A stretch of 64,000 bases of DNA from Trinickia caryophylli (GTDB taxonomy: Bacteria; Pseudomonadota; Gammaproteobacteria; Burkholderiales; Burkholderiaceae), in the NCBI RefSeq assembly GCF_034424545.1, contig NZ_CP139970.1, positions 496,001 through 560,000 of the forward strand, in the 5' to 3' direction. The position numbers were made by a program, and so were the translations under genes. Position 1 is the stretch's first letter; the number at the start of each line of letters is the position of its first letter. Positions 26,386-33,882 of this stretch are shown in pieces. Below the pieces are notes generated by a model that was given only the letters and a program-made list of their open reading frames with translations, was not told where the DNA came from and searched no databases.

Positions 26386-27620
26386 TCGTTATTCGCGGCG
26401 GCAACGTACTCGACGTGGCGCGCGGGGAGTGGCTCCCCCACCACCATGTGGTCGTCGAGCGCGAGCGCATCGTCGAGGTGACGGACCGCGAGCCGAACTT
26501 CAGGGAGGCGCACGTCATCGACGCGCGCGGCAAGACTGTGATGCCGGGGCTCATCGACTGTCATGTGCACGTGCTCGCATCGCACGCGGATCTCGGCGCC
26601 AACGCGGCGCAACCCAACCTGCTCGCGGCAATGCGCGCGCTGCCGATTCTGCGCGCGATGCTGATACGCGGCTTCACGAGCGTTCGCGACGCGGGCGGCG
26701 CGGATGGCGGGCTTGCACGGGCGATCGCCATGGGTCTCGTGCCGGGCCCTCGCCTGTTCCCGTCGGGCAAGGCCCTCTCGCAGACGGGTGGCCATGGCGA
26801 TTTCCTCGCGATGGGCGAGGCGGCTGCTCCCTGCAGCTGCCATGCGCGGGCGGGGGCTATAGCCCGCGTGGTGGACGGCGCCGACGCCGTACGACTCGCC
26901 GCACGGGAGCATATCCGCGATGGCGCCACCCAGATCAAGATCATGGCATCGGGGGGCGTTGCCTCGCCGGCCGACGAGATCGGTCACAGCCAGTATTCGG
27001 AAGCAGAGATTTGCGCGGCAGTGGAAGAAGCGCGAGCGGCCGGCACCTACGTGATGGCCCACGCCTACACCGGCGCGGCTATCGCACGCGCCGCCCGCTG
27101 CGGCGTGCGAACGATCGAGCACGGCAATCTCGTCGATGCGGCGGCGGCACAGACGATGCGCGAGCACGGCGCATTCGCCGTACCGACACTCGTTACCTAC
27201 GAGGCAATCGCACGCAGCGGCGGGAAGGATATGCCCGCATCGGTACTCGACAAGCTCGCGACGGTACGCGACGCAGGACGGGCATCGCTGGAAATCTTTG
27301 CTCGCGCTGGTGTGCCGATGGGATTCGGCACGGACCTGCTCGGAGACATGCATCACCTGCAAGGCGAGGAGTTTCGGCTGCGCGCCGACGTACTGGGCAA
27401 TCTCGAGGCGTTGCGCTCGGCCACCACGGTGGCGGCGCGCATCCTTGGCCGCCCGGAGACGCTCGGCACGATAGCGGCAAACGCGCAGGCGGACTTGTTG
27501 GTAGTGGACGGAGACCCGCTGGCGGACGTCGGCGTGCTCGCCGGCAACGGCGAGCGGATCGACTACGTGCTGCATGACGGCCGGGTGCAACGACACGGCG
27601 TGCCAGTGGAAGTCGATTGA
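26376..27620 (+). CDS. Metal-dependent amidohydrolase (imidazolonepropionase/prolidase-like)
   Basis: 414 aa. All ligands of a binuclear amidohydrolase site are visible: His63 and His65 (D-C-H-V-H), Lys188 (Q-I-K-I-M-A-S-G-G) as the carbamylated bridge, His229 (M-A-H-A-Y), His249 (E-H-G-N-L) and Asp320 (G-T-D). The type matches the subgroup containing Xaa-Pro and Xaa-Arg dipeptidases and cyclic amide hydrolases. In this setting it could trim a peptide or open a cyclic amide; this is inference. Confidence 0.87.
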   Translation: MALIVIRGGNVLDVARGEWLPHHHVVVERERIVEVTDREPNFREAHVIDARGKTVMPGLIDCHVHVLASHADLGANAAQPNLLAAMRALPILRAMLIRGFTSVRDAGGADGGLARAIAMGLVPGPRLFPSGKALSQTGGHGDFLAMGEAAAPCSCHARAGAIARVVDGADAVRLAAREHIRDGATQIKIMASGGVASPADEIGHSQYSEAEICAAVEEARAAGTYVMAHAYTGAAIARAARCGVRTIEHGNLVDAAAAQTMREHGAFAVPTLVTYEAIARSGGKDMPASVLDKLATVRDAGRASLEIFARAGVPMGFGTDLLGDMHHLQGEEFRLRADVLGNLEALRSATTVAARILGRPETLGTIAANAQADLLVVDGDPLADVGVLAGNGERIDYVLHDGRVQRHGVPVEVD

Positions 27621-27621
27621 A

Positions 27622-27736
27622 GGCCCGGGCAGCGCAAGCGGGCCGCTCAGAGACAAGGCGCGATGGACCGAAACGGGCCCATCGCGCCGGCAGGGTCCCG
27701 GCACCGCAGGCCCCCGCAGGGCGGGTCGGCGGTGCC
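27622..27736. other. Potentially structured leader before the 16-codon ORF
   Basis: The 194-base gap after the amidohydrolase contains GGCCCG (27622-27627) pairing with CGGGCC (27639-27644), and GGCACCG (27700-27706) pairing with CGGTGCC (27730-27736). A gap this long inside an otherwise tightly packed run suggests an internal promoter or leader for the small ORF. No -10/-35 pair was clear to me. Confidence 0.4.
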
Positions 27737-27814
27737 AGGTCGGGCGGATTGCCGGGCTTCCCCCAGGGAAGATTGGGCGATCCTATTTCAGCGTCATCCT
27801 TCAAGGAGAAAGTC

Positions 27815-27865
27815 ATGCGTATCAAGCGTTCGAAGCGCGTGTGTCTGATGAACGACGGTCTGTAA
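27815..27865 (+). CDS. 16-aa peptide, candidate RiPP precursor
   Basis: The ORF encodes MRIKRSKRVCLMNDGL. AAGGAG at 27803-27808, 6 bases before ATG, is one of the strongest ribosome binding sites in the region. The N-terminal half is strongly basic (R2, K4, R5, K7, R8), like a leader for electrostatic recognition. The C-terminal half holds Cys10, Met12, Asn13 and Asp14, plausible targets. The next gene joins a PqqD-like recognition domain to a PqqC-like oxidase fold, as expected for a ribosomal peptide pathway in which very short precursors occur (PqqA is about 23-29 aa). The alternative is a regulatory leader peptide. No homologue is known to me. Confidence 0.55.
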   Translation: MRIKRSKRVCLMNDGL

Positions 27866-27889
27866 TTCCGGCGTCTTCATCTTCCGCCC

Positions 27890-27918
27890 GAGCCGTCTCG
27901 CCGCCAGGCGAGCGGCTC
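27890..27918 (+). promoter_or_regulatory. Strong stem-loop between peptide gene and oxidase gene
   Basis: GAGCCG-T-CTCGCC pairs with GGCGAG-CGGCTC across a GCCA loop: 12 base pairs with one bulged T. It begins 25 bases after the peptide stop. There is no T-run after it, so it is more likely an RNA-stabilising or partial attenuation element than a full terminator. Such elements raise precursor over enzyme expression in RiPP operons. Confidence 0.6.
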
Positions 27919-27975
27919 CCACTCCGTACCGGCCCGCGCGCAGCGGCGGCCGCGCCCGAATGGAGAATCACCGTG

Positions 27976-28953
27976 ATGCACATCACACGCCCCATGTTGC
28001 GCAGCGACAGTGCGATTCGCCGACTCGACGACCGCCTCGTCGTCACCTATCTCGACGAAGCCTACGAAATCGAATTCGACGATCCGGCTTCACTGCCGGC
28101 GACCGAGATTCTGCTGAGCCGCCTCGACGGCACGCGCACAGTCGACGAACTGTCTCGCGAAGCCGACGGCCTGCGTCCCGATCAGATCTCCACCACGCTG
28201 TCGATGCTCGACGGCAATTTTCTGCTCGGCGAGGGTGACAAGCCCGGCGCACCGATGTCCGGCCTCGCATTCGCACTGCATCTGGAAGACCTCTACTACA
28301 ACCGCTGGATGGGACAGGACGGGGAGACCTCCCTGGTACGCGCGGTATTCGACGGCGAAGCCTCCCGTGACGTGCTGATCGGATGGGGCTTCGAGTGCTA
28401 CCACGTGACCTCGCGCGCGCACGACTGCCTCGCACCGATCATCGCCCGCATGCACGGCGCACTCAAGCCGCTCGCGATCGACTACGTGCTCGACGAGTAC
28501 CGCCACGACAAGTTGCTGATGAAGTCCCTGCTCGCACTCGGCTATCCGCGCGAAGCGATCGAACACTCGCTGCCGCTGCCGTACACGCATGCGGTGATGA
28601 ACCTGCTCGCCCGCTGGTCGAACACCGACCTGCTCAGCTTCATGGGTTGCCTGTTCGTATTCGAGGGCACGCAGGATATCGGAGACGCCTACATCCACCA
28701 GCTCGAGCAATACGATCTGCCCGCGGAGTTCCTGCGAGGCCAGTCCGTGCACAACGATGTGAACAACGCCGGCGATCACGGCGCCGTCTCGCGGCTCTTC
28801 TATAGTCAGTTTCCTTCGATCGGCGCTGACGATCAGGCGCGCGTGACGCGAAACCTGCGCATGCTCTACGACGCTCAACGTCGCAAGCACCGGAACGTGC
28901 TCGATTATTACAGCCAGCCGGAGATCGGCATTCCGCGCACGCTTGCGCGCTGA
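27976..28953 (+). CDS. PqqD-like domain fused to haem-oxygenase-like (PqqC/HDO-type) oxidase
   Basis: 325 aa in two parts. Residues 10-88 look like a PqqD/RiPP-recognition winged helix (P-A-T-E-I-L-L-S-R-L-D-G-T-R-T-V-D-E-L, then L-x-x-L-D-G-N-F-L-L-G). Residues 95-315 are all-helical and resemble the iron-containing redox enzyme/PqqC/TenA superfamily. Candidate metal ligands are Glu140 and His143/His149 (G-F-E-C-Y-H...H), Glu174/His177 (D-E-Y-R-H-D), and His259...His268 (H-N-D-V-N-N-A-G-D-H-G), where the usual Asp after H-x3 appears to be Asn263. Diiron relatives perform oxidative C-C or C-N cleavage and N-oxygenation. ATG 27976 follows GGAG. Domain order is the reverse of the PqqC-D fusions I recall. 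Confidence 0.7.
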   Translation: MHITRPMLRSDSAIRRLDDRLVVTYLDEAYEIEFDDPASLPATEILLSRLDGTRTVDELSREADGLRPDQISTTLSMLDGNFLLGEGDKPGAPMSGLAFALHLEDLYYNRWMGQDGETSLVRAVFDGEASRDVLIGWGFECYHVTSRAHDCLAPIIARMHGALKPLAIDYVLDEYRHDKLLMKSLLALGYPREAIEHSLPLPYTHAVMNLLARWSNTDLLSFMGCLFVFEGTQDIGDAYIHQLEQYDLPAEFLRGQSVHNDVNNAGDHGAVSRLFYSQFPSIGADDQARVTRNLRMLYDAQRRKHRNVLDYYSQPEIGIPRTLAR

Positions 28954-28992
28954 GTGCCTGCCGCTGCGAACTTGCCCGAGGAGACCATCGTC

Positions 28993-29535
28993 ATGACATC
29001 CGTCCAAACCGCGCTGCTGAGCTCGCTCGCGGAGCGCCGCGAGCAGATCGGTTACCTGCATGGTCGCATTACCGAATCGATAGCCAATGCCGTCGACAAG
29101 ATCCGGCCGCTCGACGCCCGCTATGCACTGACCAACGCGATGGTCCGTCATGCCCGTGCGCTGCTGCTGCGCGAACGGGAGCGTATCGAGATCGTGCCGC
29201 TCCCTGCCACCGAGGCGATCGCCAACCAGTTCTTCGTGCTCTCGCTGAACGACCCGCACGTGTTCGTCCACCTGCTGCTCACCTTTTATCGAAGCGAGGT
29301 TCCCATGGCAAGCTATCTGCACGATCGCGGCACCAAGGATGCGCTCCATTTCGACGACGCGGACACCCGCTACTTCGAGGCAGTTGCCGATATCGCCGAT
29401 TTCGAGGCCTGCGCATCGGGTCTGCAGCTCGATGCGCACGACAAGGAGCGGCTGTTCGCGCAGCATCATCTGCTCGGCGAAACGATCCGCTACCTGGCGG
29501 AAGAACTCGTCGATCCGCATCCGCTGCACGCCTGA
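28993..29535 (+). CDS. Unknown 180-aa helical protein of the peptide/oxidase cluster
   Basis: Not recognised. It appears almost entirely alpha-helical, with charged amphipathic N-terminal helices (about residues 5-65), a hydrophobic centre (F-F-V-L-S-L-N-D-P-H-V-F-V-H-L-L-L) and a C-terminal helix H-H-L-L-G-E-T-I-R-Y-L-A-E-E-L. His and acidic residues are plentiful but no metal motif is evident. There is no signal peptide or membrane segment. It follows the oxidase gene by 39 bases and precedes the aminotransferase by 11, so a partner or accessory subunit of the oxidase is a reasonable guess. ATG 28993 is chosen for its GAGGAGA site. Confidence 0.7.
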   Translation: MTSVQTALLSSLAERREQIGYLHGRITESIANAVDKIRPLDARYALTNAMVRHARALLLRERERIEIVPLPATEAIANQFFVLSLNDPHVFVHLLLTFYRSEVPMASYLHDRGTKDALHFDDADTRYFEAVADIADFEACASGLQLDAHDKERLFAQHHLLGETIRYLAEELVDPHPLHA

Positions 29536-29546
29536 CGGAGCCGATC

Positions 29547-30665
29547 GTGTCTTCGAACGTCGGCCGCCGCGTACTGGGGTCGCTGCCCGGCGCGGCGGAG
29601 CGCTTCCCCGCGGTCCATGCCACGCTTGGCGACGGCGCCACGCCGCTGCATCTGAATGAAAGCCCCTACCCGCCCTCGCCGCGCGTGCTCGCGGCCCTCC
29701 AGGATGCGTTCACGAACCTCAACCGCTATCCCGAGCCTCACCCGGCGGCGCTGATCGCGACGCTGGCACGGCTTAACGGGGTGGCGGACGATACGGTGCT
29801 GATAGGCCCGGGCAGCGACGATCTGCTGCTGACGATCGCGCTTGCCTTCCTCGAACCGGGCGACGTCGCATTGATGCCGGCGCCCAGCTTCGGCAAGTAC
29901 CACAGCGCTACGCTCGTTGCCGGCGGCCAGCCGGTCGATGTGCCGCTCGATACGCGCGGCGCAGTCGATTTGCGCGCGCTGGCCGCGCAAATCGGCTCTT
30001 CCACGCGGCTCGTATTCGTACCGACGCCGAACAATCCGACCGGCGCCGGCGTACCGGGTAACGAAATCGCCGCGTTCGCCGCCGCGCTGCCGGACCACGT
30101 GATCGCAGTCTTCGATCTCGCGTATCACGAATTCGCGCTGCGCTCCGGCGGCGCGGACGTGCCGCGAATCCTGGCCGACAGCGGGCGCCGCTGGATCTGT
30201 CTGCGTACGTTGTCGAAGGCGTACTGCCTCGCTGGCCTGCGTCTCGGTTACGCGATTTGCGGCGACGCGGAGCTTCAGTCGATGGTGCTCAAGATCCGCT
30301 CCGTGTTCAATGTCGGCTCGCCGGCCATTGCGGCCGCGCTCGCCGCGCTCGGCGATGCCGAGCACGTCCGCTCGGTGGTCGACACGGTCGTGAGCCAGCG
30401 CGAGCGATTGCGCGAAGCATTCGAGCATATGGGCCTGGCCGTGCTGCCGAGCCAGACGAACTTTCTCGCGGTTCGCCTCGGCGCGCGCCGCGATGCAGTA
30501 CTCGAGGCGTTGCGTGCGCGCGGCATTTTCATCGCGAAGATCTCTCATCCGGATTACGCGCAATACGCGCGGGTCACGATCGGCACCGCCGACGAGAACC
30601 GTACCCTGCTGGCCGCGCTGCGCGAGTGCGCGACCGCGCCGGACGCATCGCCGCCCCATCGCTGA
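29547..30665 (+). CDS. HisC-like PLP-dependent class I/II aminotransferase
   Basis: 372 aa. It resembles histidinol-phosphate aminotransferases: L-N-E-S-P-Y-P-P at residues 36-43, N-R-Y-P-E-P near 59, P-N-N-P-T-G at 161-166, Asp190/Tyr193 for the pyridine ring and the Schiff-base Lys224 in R-T-L-S-K-A-Y-C-L-A-G-L-R-L-G-Y. Other his genes are absent, so it probably acts on a cluster-specific amino or keto acid. The start is GTG 29547 behind GGAG. Confidence 0.88.
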   Translation: MSSNVGRRVLGSLPGAAERFPAVHATLGDGATPLHLNESPYPPSPRVLAALQDAFTNLNRYPEPHPAALIATLARLNGVADDTVLIGPGSDDLLLTIALAFLEPGDVALMPAPSFGKYHSATLVAGGQPVDVPLDTRGAVDLRALAAQIGSSTRLVFVPTPNNPTGAGVPGNEIAAFAAALPDHVIAVFDLAYHEFALRSGGADVPRILADSGRRWICLRTLSKAYCLAGLRLGYAICGDAELQSMVLKIRSVFNVGSPAIAAALAALGDAEHVRSVVDTVVSQRERLREAFEHMGLAVLPSQTNFLAVRLGARRDAVLEALRARGIFIAKISHPDYAQYARVTIGTADENRTLLAALRECATAPDASPPHR

Positions 30666-30678
30666 AGCGGAGGCTCCC

Positions 30679-31233
30679 ATGAATTTCTCGGAATACGTAG
30701 TCGGCAAGGCGCTTTATAACCAGTGGGCAAACGAGAAGATCATCGAGGCCGCAGGCAGCTTGCGCGCCGAACAGCGCGACGAGCCGCTGATACCCGGACT
30801 CGATTCGATCTACGCGGTGCTCAATCACGTGCTGGTGGTCGATCGCATCTGGGTAGCCGAGGTCGAGGGCAGCGAGTTCGATACGCCGACCACGCGCACG
30901 CTGCTGCATCATGACTGGGACGACTACCTCGAAGACCGCCGCCGGACCGACGCACGCATGCTCGAACTCGTCTCCGGGTTCGGCGAGGCCGAATTGACTG
31001 CAACGCTCTATTGCGACGAGGAGATCCACTCGGACCTGCGCGAATGGCCTTTCGCCAGCGAGATCGATCACATCTTCCGGCATCAGGCCCATCATCGGGG
31101 GCAAGTCGTGCTGCTGATGGAGGCGACGCCCGTCGGCCGGCTCAAGATCGACGGCCTCTTCGTGCCGGTCGTGCCGGTCGTGCCGATCGTGCCGCCGGGC
31201 ACCCGCGTCGACACCGCGCGGACTGGATCATGA
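30679..31233 (+). CDS. DinB-family metalloprotein
   Basis: 184 aa. The DinB four-helix bundle metal triad is visible: His50 in V-L-N-H-V-L-V-V-D-R-I-W, and His135 and His139 in I-F-R-H-Q-A-H-H-R-G-Q. The family includes thiol-S-transferases such as those using bacillithiol or mycothiol, isomerases and DNA-damage proteins of unknown activity. The C-terminal tail has a short repeated V-P-V segment encoded by 9-base repeats. GGAGG precedes ATG 30679; the stop overlaps the next start (ATGA). Confidence 0.85.
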   Translation: MNFSEYVVGKALYNQWANEKIIEAAGSLRAEQRDEPLIPGLDSIYAVLNHVLVVDRIWVAEVEGSEFDTPTTRTLLHHDWDDYLEDRRRTDARMLELVSGFGEAELTATLYCDEEIHSDLREWPFASEIDHIFRHQAHHRGQVVLLMEATPVGRLKIDGLFVPVVPVVPIVPPGTRVDTARTGS

Positions 31234-32174
31234 CTCTGCTGATCGAGGCCGGCCCCGATGCCGCGCGGCACTGGCAGCACGTACTGCGAGCGCGCGACGC
31301 GGCGCTCGACATCCGTTTGTATCCCGACCTGGGAGACCCGGCCGAAATCACTTCGCTGCTGAGCTGGAAGCCACCGCTCGGCCTGCTGCCGCAGCTCGGC
31401 TCTCTACGGCTGCTGCAGTGCAGTGGCGCGGGGGTGGACCAACTGCTCGACCATCCCGACGTCACGGGCTGCCTCGATCGCGGCGTACAGATCGCGCGGC
31501 TCGTCGATCAGGGCCAGGCGCACGACCTCGCCACGTACGTGCTGGCCGCCGCGCTTGGCTGGTACCGGCGGATGGATACCTACATCGAGCAGGCGCGGCG
31601 CGGCCATTGGCAACGGCACTTTCCGCATCCCTGCAGCGCCGCGGGCCGCGTCGGCGTGATGGGGCTTGGCGTGATGGGCGGCACCATCGCGCGCGCGTTC
31701 GCGGCGTGCGGCTTCCAGGTGGCCGGATGGGCCGCGCATCCCGCCCGGTTCGATGGAATCGAGACCTACGCCGGCCGCGAAGCGCTGGCCGATTTCGCGG
31801 GGCAATGCGGCGTGATCGTTTGCGCACTGCCGCTTACACCGGATACCCAGGGGATTCTCGACGCCGCGTTGTTCGAGCGTTTGGCGCAGCGCGCCTGCCT
31901 CATCAACGTAGGGCGTGGCGGCCACCTCGACGAAAGCGACCTGCTCGCCTGGCTGACGAGTTCGCCCGAGTCCTCCGCCGTACTCGATGTTCATGCCGCC
32001 GAGCCGCTGCCCGCGACGCACCCGTTCTGGCGCCATCCACGCATCGTCGTGACGCCGCACATCGGCGCGTTCGCCTCGCCGGAGCGCGTAGCCGACCAGA
32101 TACTGTCGAACCACCGCGGCGCAATGGCCGGCCGCGTGCCCGAGCATCGGATCGATCTGCGGCGCGGCTACTGA
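31230..32174 (+). CDS. GhrA-like D-2-hydroxyacid dehydrogenase
   Basis: 314 aa. The NAD(P) fingerprint G-L-G-V-M-G is at residues 145-150; catalytic Arg229 lies in N-V-G-R-G-G, Glu258 in H-A-A-E-P-L-P, and His277 in T-P-H-I-G. The pattern P-A-T-H-P-F-W-R-H-P is typical of the glyoxylate/hydroxypyruvate reductase A group, which reduces small 2-oxoacids. In the cluster it could reduce the 2-oxoacid made by the aminotransferase, or run in the reverse direction. It overlaps the DinB gene by four bases. Confidence 0.87.
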   Translation: MTLLIEAGPDAARHWQHVLRARDAALDIRLYPDLGDPAEITSLLSWKPPLGLLPQLGSLRLLQCSGAGVDQLLDHPDVTGCLDRGVQIARLVDQGQAHDLATYVLAAALGWYRRMDTYIEQARRGHWQRHFPHPCSAAGRVGVMGLGVMGGTIARAFAACGFQVAGWAAHPARFDGIETYAGREALADFAGQCGVIVCALPLTPDTQGILDAALFERLAQRACLINVGRGGHLDESDLLAWLTSSPESSAVLDVHAAEPLPATHPFWRHPRIVVTPHIGAFASPERVADQILSNHRGAMAGRVPEHRIDLRRGY

Positions 32175-32181
32175 TCAGCGT

Positions 32182-32922
32182 ATGAACGAGCCCTCCGCCG
32201 CCCGCCAGCTGCGCATCGATCTGGCCGCCTGCTATCGCCTGATCGATCGCTTCGACATGAGCGATCTGATCTTCACGCACATCACGGCGCGCAGCCCCGA
32301 TCGCGACGATGCCTTTCTGATCAACCGTTACGGTCAGTTGTTCGGCGAGATTCGCGCCAGCGACCTCGTGGAAGTCGACGCCTCGGGCCAGGTACTGTCG
32401 GGCGACGGCCCGATCAATCCGTCCGGCTTCGCCATCCATGCCGCCATTCACCGCGCGCGCCGAGATGCGCTGTGCGTGATTCATACCCACAGCGTCGCGG
32501 GCATCGCCCTGTCCGCATGCCGGTCGGGCCTGCTGCCACTGAGCCAGCATGCGATGAAGTTCCACGAACGTATCGGCTATCACGATTATGAAGGCATCGT
32601 GCTCGGCGAGGACGAAGGCCGGCGCCTCGTGCATGCGCTCGGCACGCACTCCGCCGCAATCCTGCGCAATCACGGCCTGATCGCGATCGGCCGCACCATA
32701 GCGGAAGCGTTTCACGTGATCTATCACCTCGAGATTGCCTGCCGCGTACAAGTGCGCGTGCTCGCCGCCTGCCGCGATTCCTCGGATATGCTCATGGCTG
32801 CGCCGGAGATCGCGGAACGCGTCGCCCGGCAATTCGAGGCGTTTCCGCAGCCGCTGGGGCGACGCGAGTGGCCCGCCCTGATCCGTCTGCTGGACCGCAC
32901 TTCGCCAGACTACCGGGAGTGA
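32182..32922 (+). CDS. Class II aldolase/adducin family protein
   Basis: 246 aa. The zinc ligands of this family are visible in I-H-T-H-S (two His) and L-R-N-H-G-L (third His), with the phosphate/substrate loop S-D-L-I-F-T-H-I-T-A-R near residue 27. Members cleave or form C-C bonds of sugar phosphates (fuculose-1-P aldolase) or decarboxylate or dehydrate related substrates. The substrate is unknown. It starts 7 bases after the dehydrogenase. Confidence 0.87.
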   Translation: MNEPSAARQLRIDLAACYRLIDRFDMSDLIFTHITARSPDRDDAFLINRYGQLFGEIRASDLVEVDASGQVLSGDGPINPSGFAIHAAIHRARRDALCVIHTHSVAGIALSACRSGLLPLSQHAMKFHERIGYHDYEGIVLGEDEGRRLVHALGTHSAAILRNHGLIAIGRTIAEAFHVIYHLEIACRVQVRVLAACRDSSDMLMAAPEIAERVARQFEAFPQPLGRREWPALIRLLDRTSPDYRE

Positions 32923-32927
32923 CCGTC

Positions 32928-33842
32928 ATGCAGGCCCAGCCCAATGCCTACCCCAACCCCGTGACGCGCGGCGTGCTTGCCTACGCGCTCGGCATATTCT
33001 GTATGGCGCTCGTCGATGCGAGCGGCAAGCACCTGTCGCGCGCCTATCCGCTCGCCGAAATCATTTTCTTTCGCTCCGTGCTCGCGGCCGTGCCGCTCGG
33101 CATCGCCGCGGGGCGAGCTGGCTGGTCCACGCTGCGCACACGCCACCCCGTGCTGCACGTGGTACGCGGGCTGACCGTACTGTTCACCCTCGGCTTGTTT
33201 TTCTGGAGCCTGCGCTATCTGCCACTCGCCGACGCGACGGCGCTGAACCTGACATCGCCGATCTTCACGACGCTGTTCGCGGCCTGGTTCCTTGCCGAAT
33301 CGATTCCACGCCGCTACTGGCTCGCCCTGCTGATCGGCATGGCTGGAGTGTGGCTGGTGATGGCGCCTACCGATGCGACGCTGCGCGTGGTCGCGCTCAT
33401 CGCGGTCGCATCGGCGGCCGCCTATGCCGGCACCAACATCGTCACGCGCATTCTGGTTCGGACCGACAGCAGCTTGTGCTGCACGTTCCATTCGAATACG
33501 GTCTTGCTCGCCGTCACGGCCTTCGCTGCGCTCGCGCACGACTGGCTTCCGTTCACATGGCGCGACGGGGCGGTCGTGTTCGTGATGGCGATTGCGAGCA
33601 CCGCACTGCAGATGCTGGCCGGCTACGCGCTGAAACGCGTGCCTGCCTCGCGGCTCGCGCCGCTCGACTACACGTTGCTGATCTGGACGGTGGGCATCGG
33701 CGCATTGGTCTGGCACGAATGGCCACGTCCCGCCGTCTGGGCGGGCATGGTGCTCGTCTGCGCGAGTTGCTGGGTGATCGTGCGGAGCAAGGCTGTGCGG
33801 CCCGCGCCGGTTTCGTCCGCCAAGCCCGAAACGCTCGCCTGA
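32928..33842 (+). CDS. EamA/DMT-family transporter
   Basis: 304 aa with ten hydrophobic segments in two EamA repeats. The first repeat shows F-R-S-V-L-A-A-V-P-L and L-P-L-A-D-A-T-A-L-N-L-T-S-P-I-F-T-T-L, the second A-G-Y-A-L-K-R-V-P-A-S-R-L-A-P-L-D-Y. These usually export metabolites or amino acids, so it is a candidate exporter of the cluster product. ATG 32928 has GGGAG upstream; GTG 32919 is an in-frame alternative. Confidence 0.87.
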   Translation: MQAQPNAYPNPVTRGVLAYALGIFCMALVDASGKHLSRAYPLAEIIFFRSVLAAVPLGIAAGRAGWSTLRTRHPVLHVVRGLTVLFTLGLFFWSLRYLPLADATALNLTSPIFTTLFAAWFLAESIPRRYWLALLIGMAGVWLVMAPTDATLRVVALIAVASAAAYAGTNIVTRILVRTDSSLCCTFHSNTVLLAVTAFAALAHDWLPFTWRDGAVVFVMAIASTALQMLAGYALKRVPASRLAPLDYTLLIWTVGIGALVWHEWPRPAVWAGMVLVCASCWVIVRSKAVRPAPVSSAKPETLA

Positions 33843-33882
33843 CAGCCCCGCACCTCGCCGTCATCCTTACAGGAGTTGCCCG

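Noticed and set aside
29547..30665. Histidine biosynthesis role for the HisC-like aminotransferase
   Set aside because: No other his gene is near, and the gene is embedded in an unrelated operon, so only the fold family is claimed.
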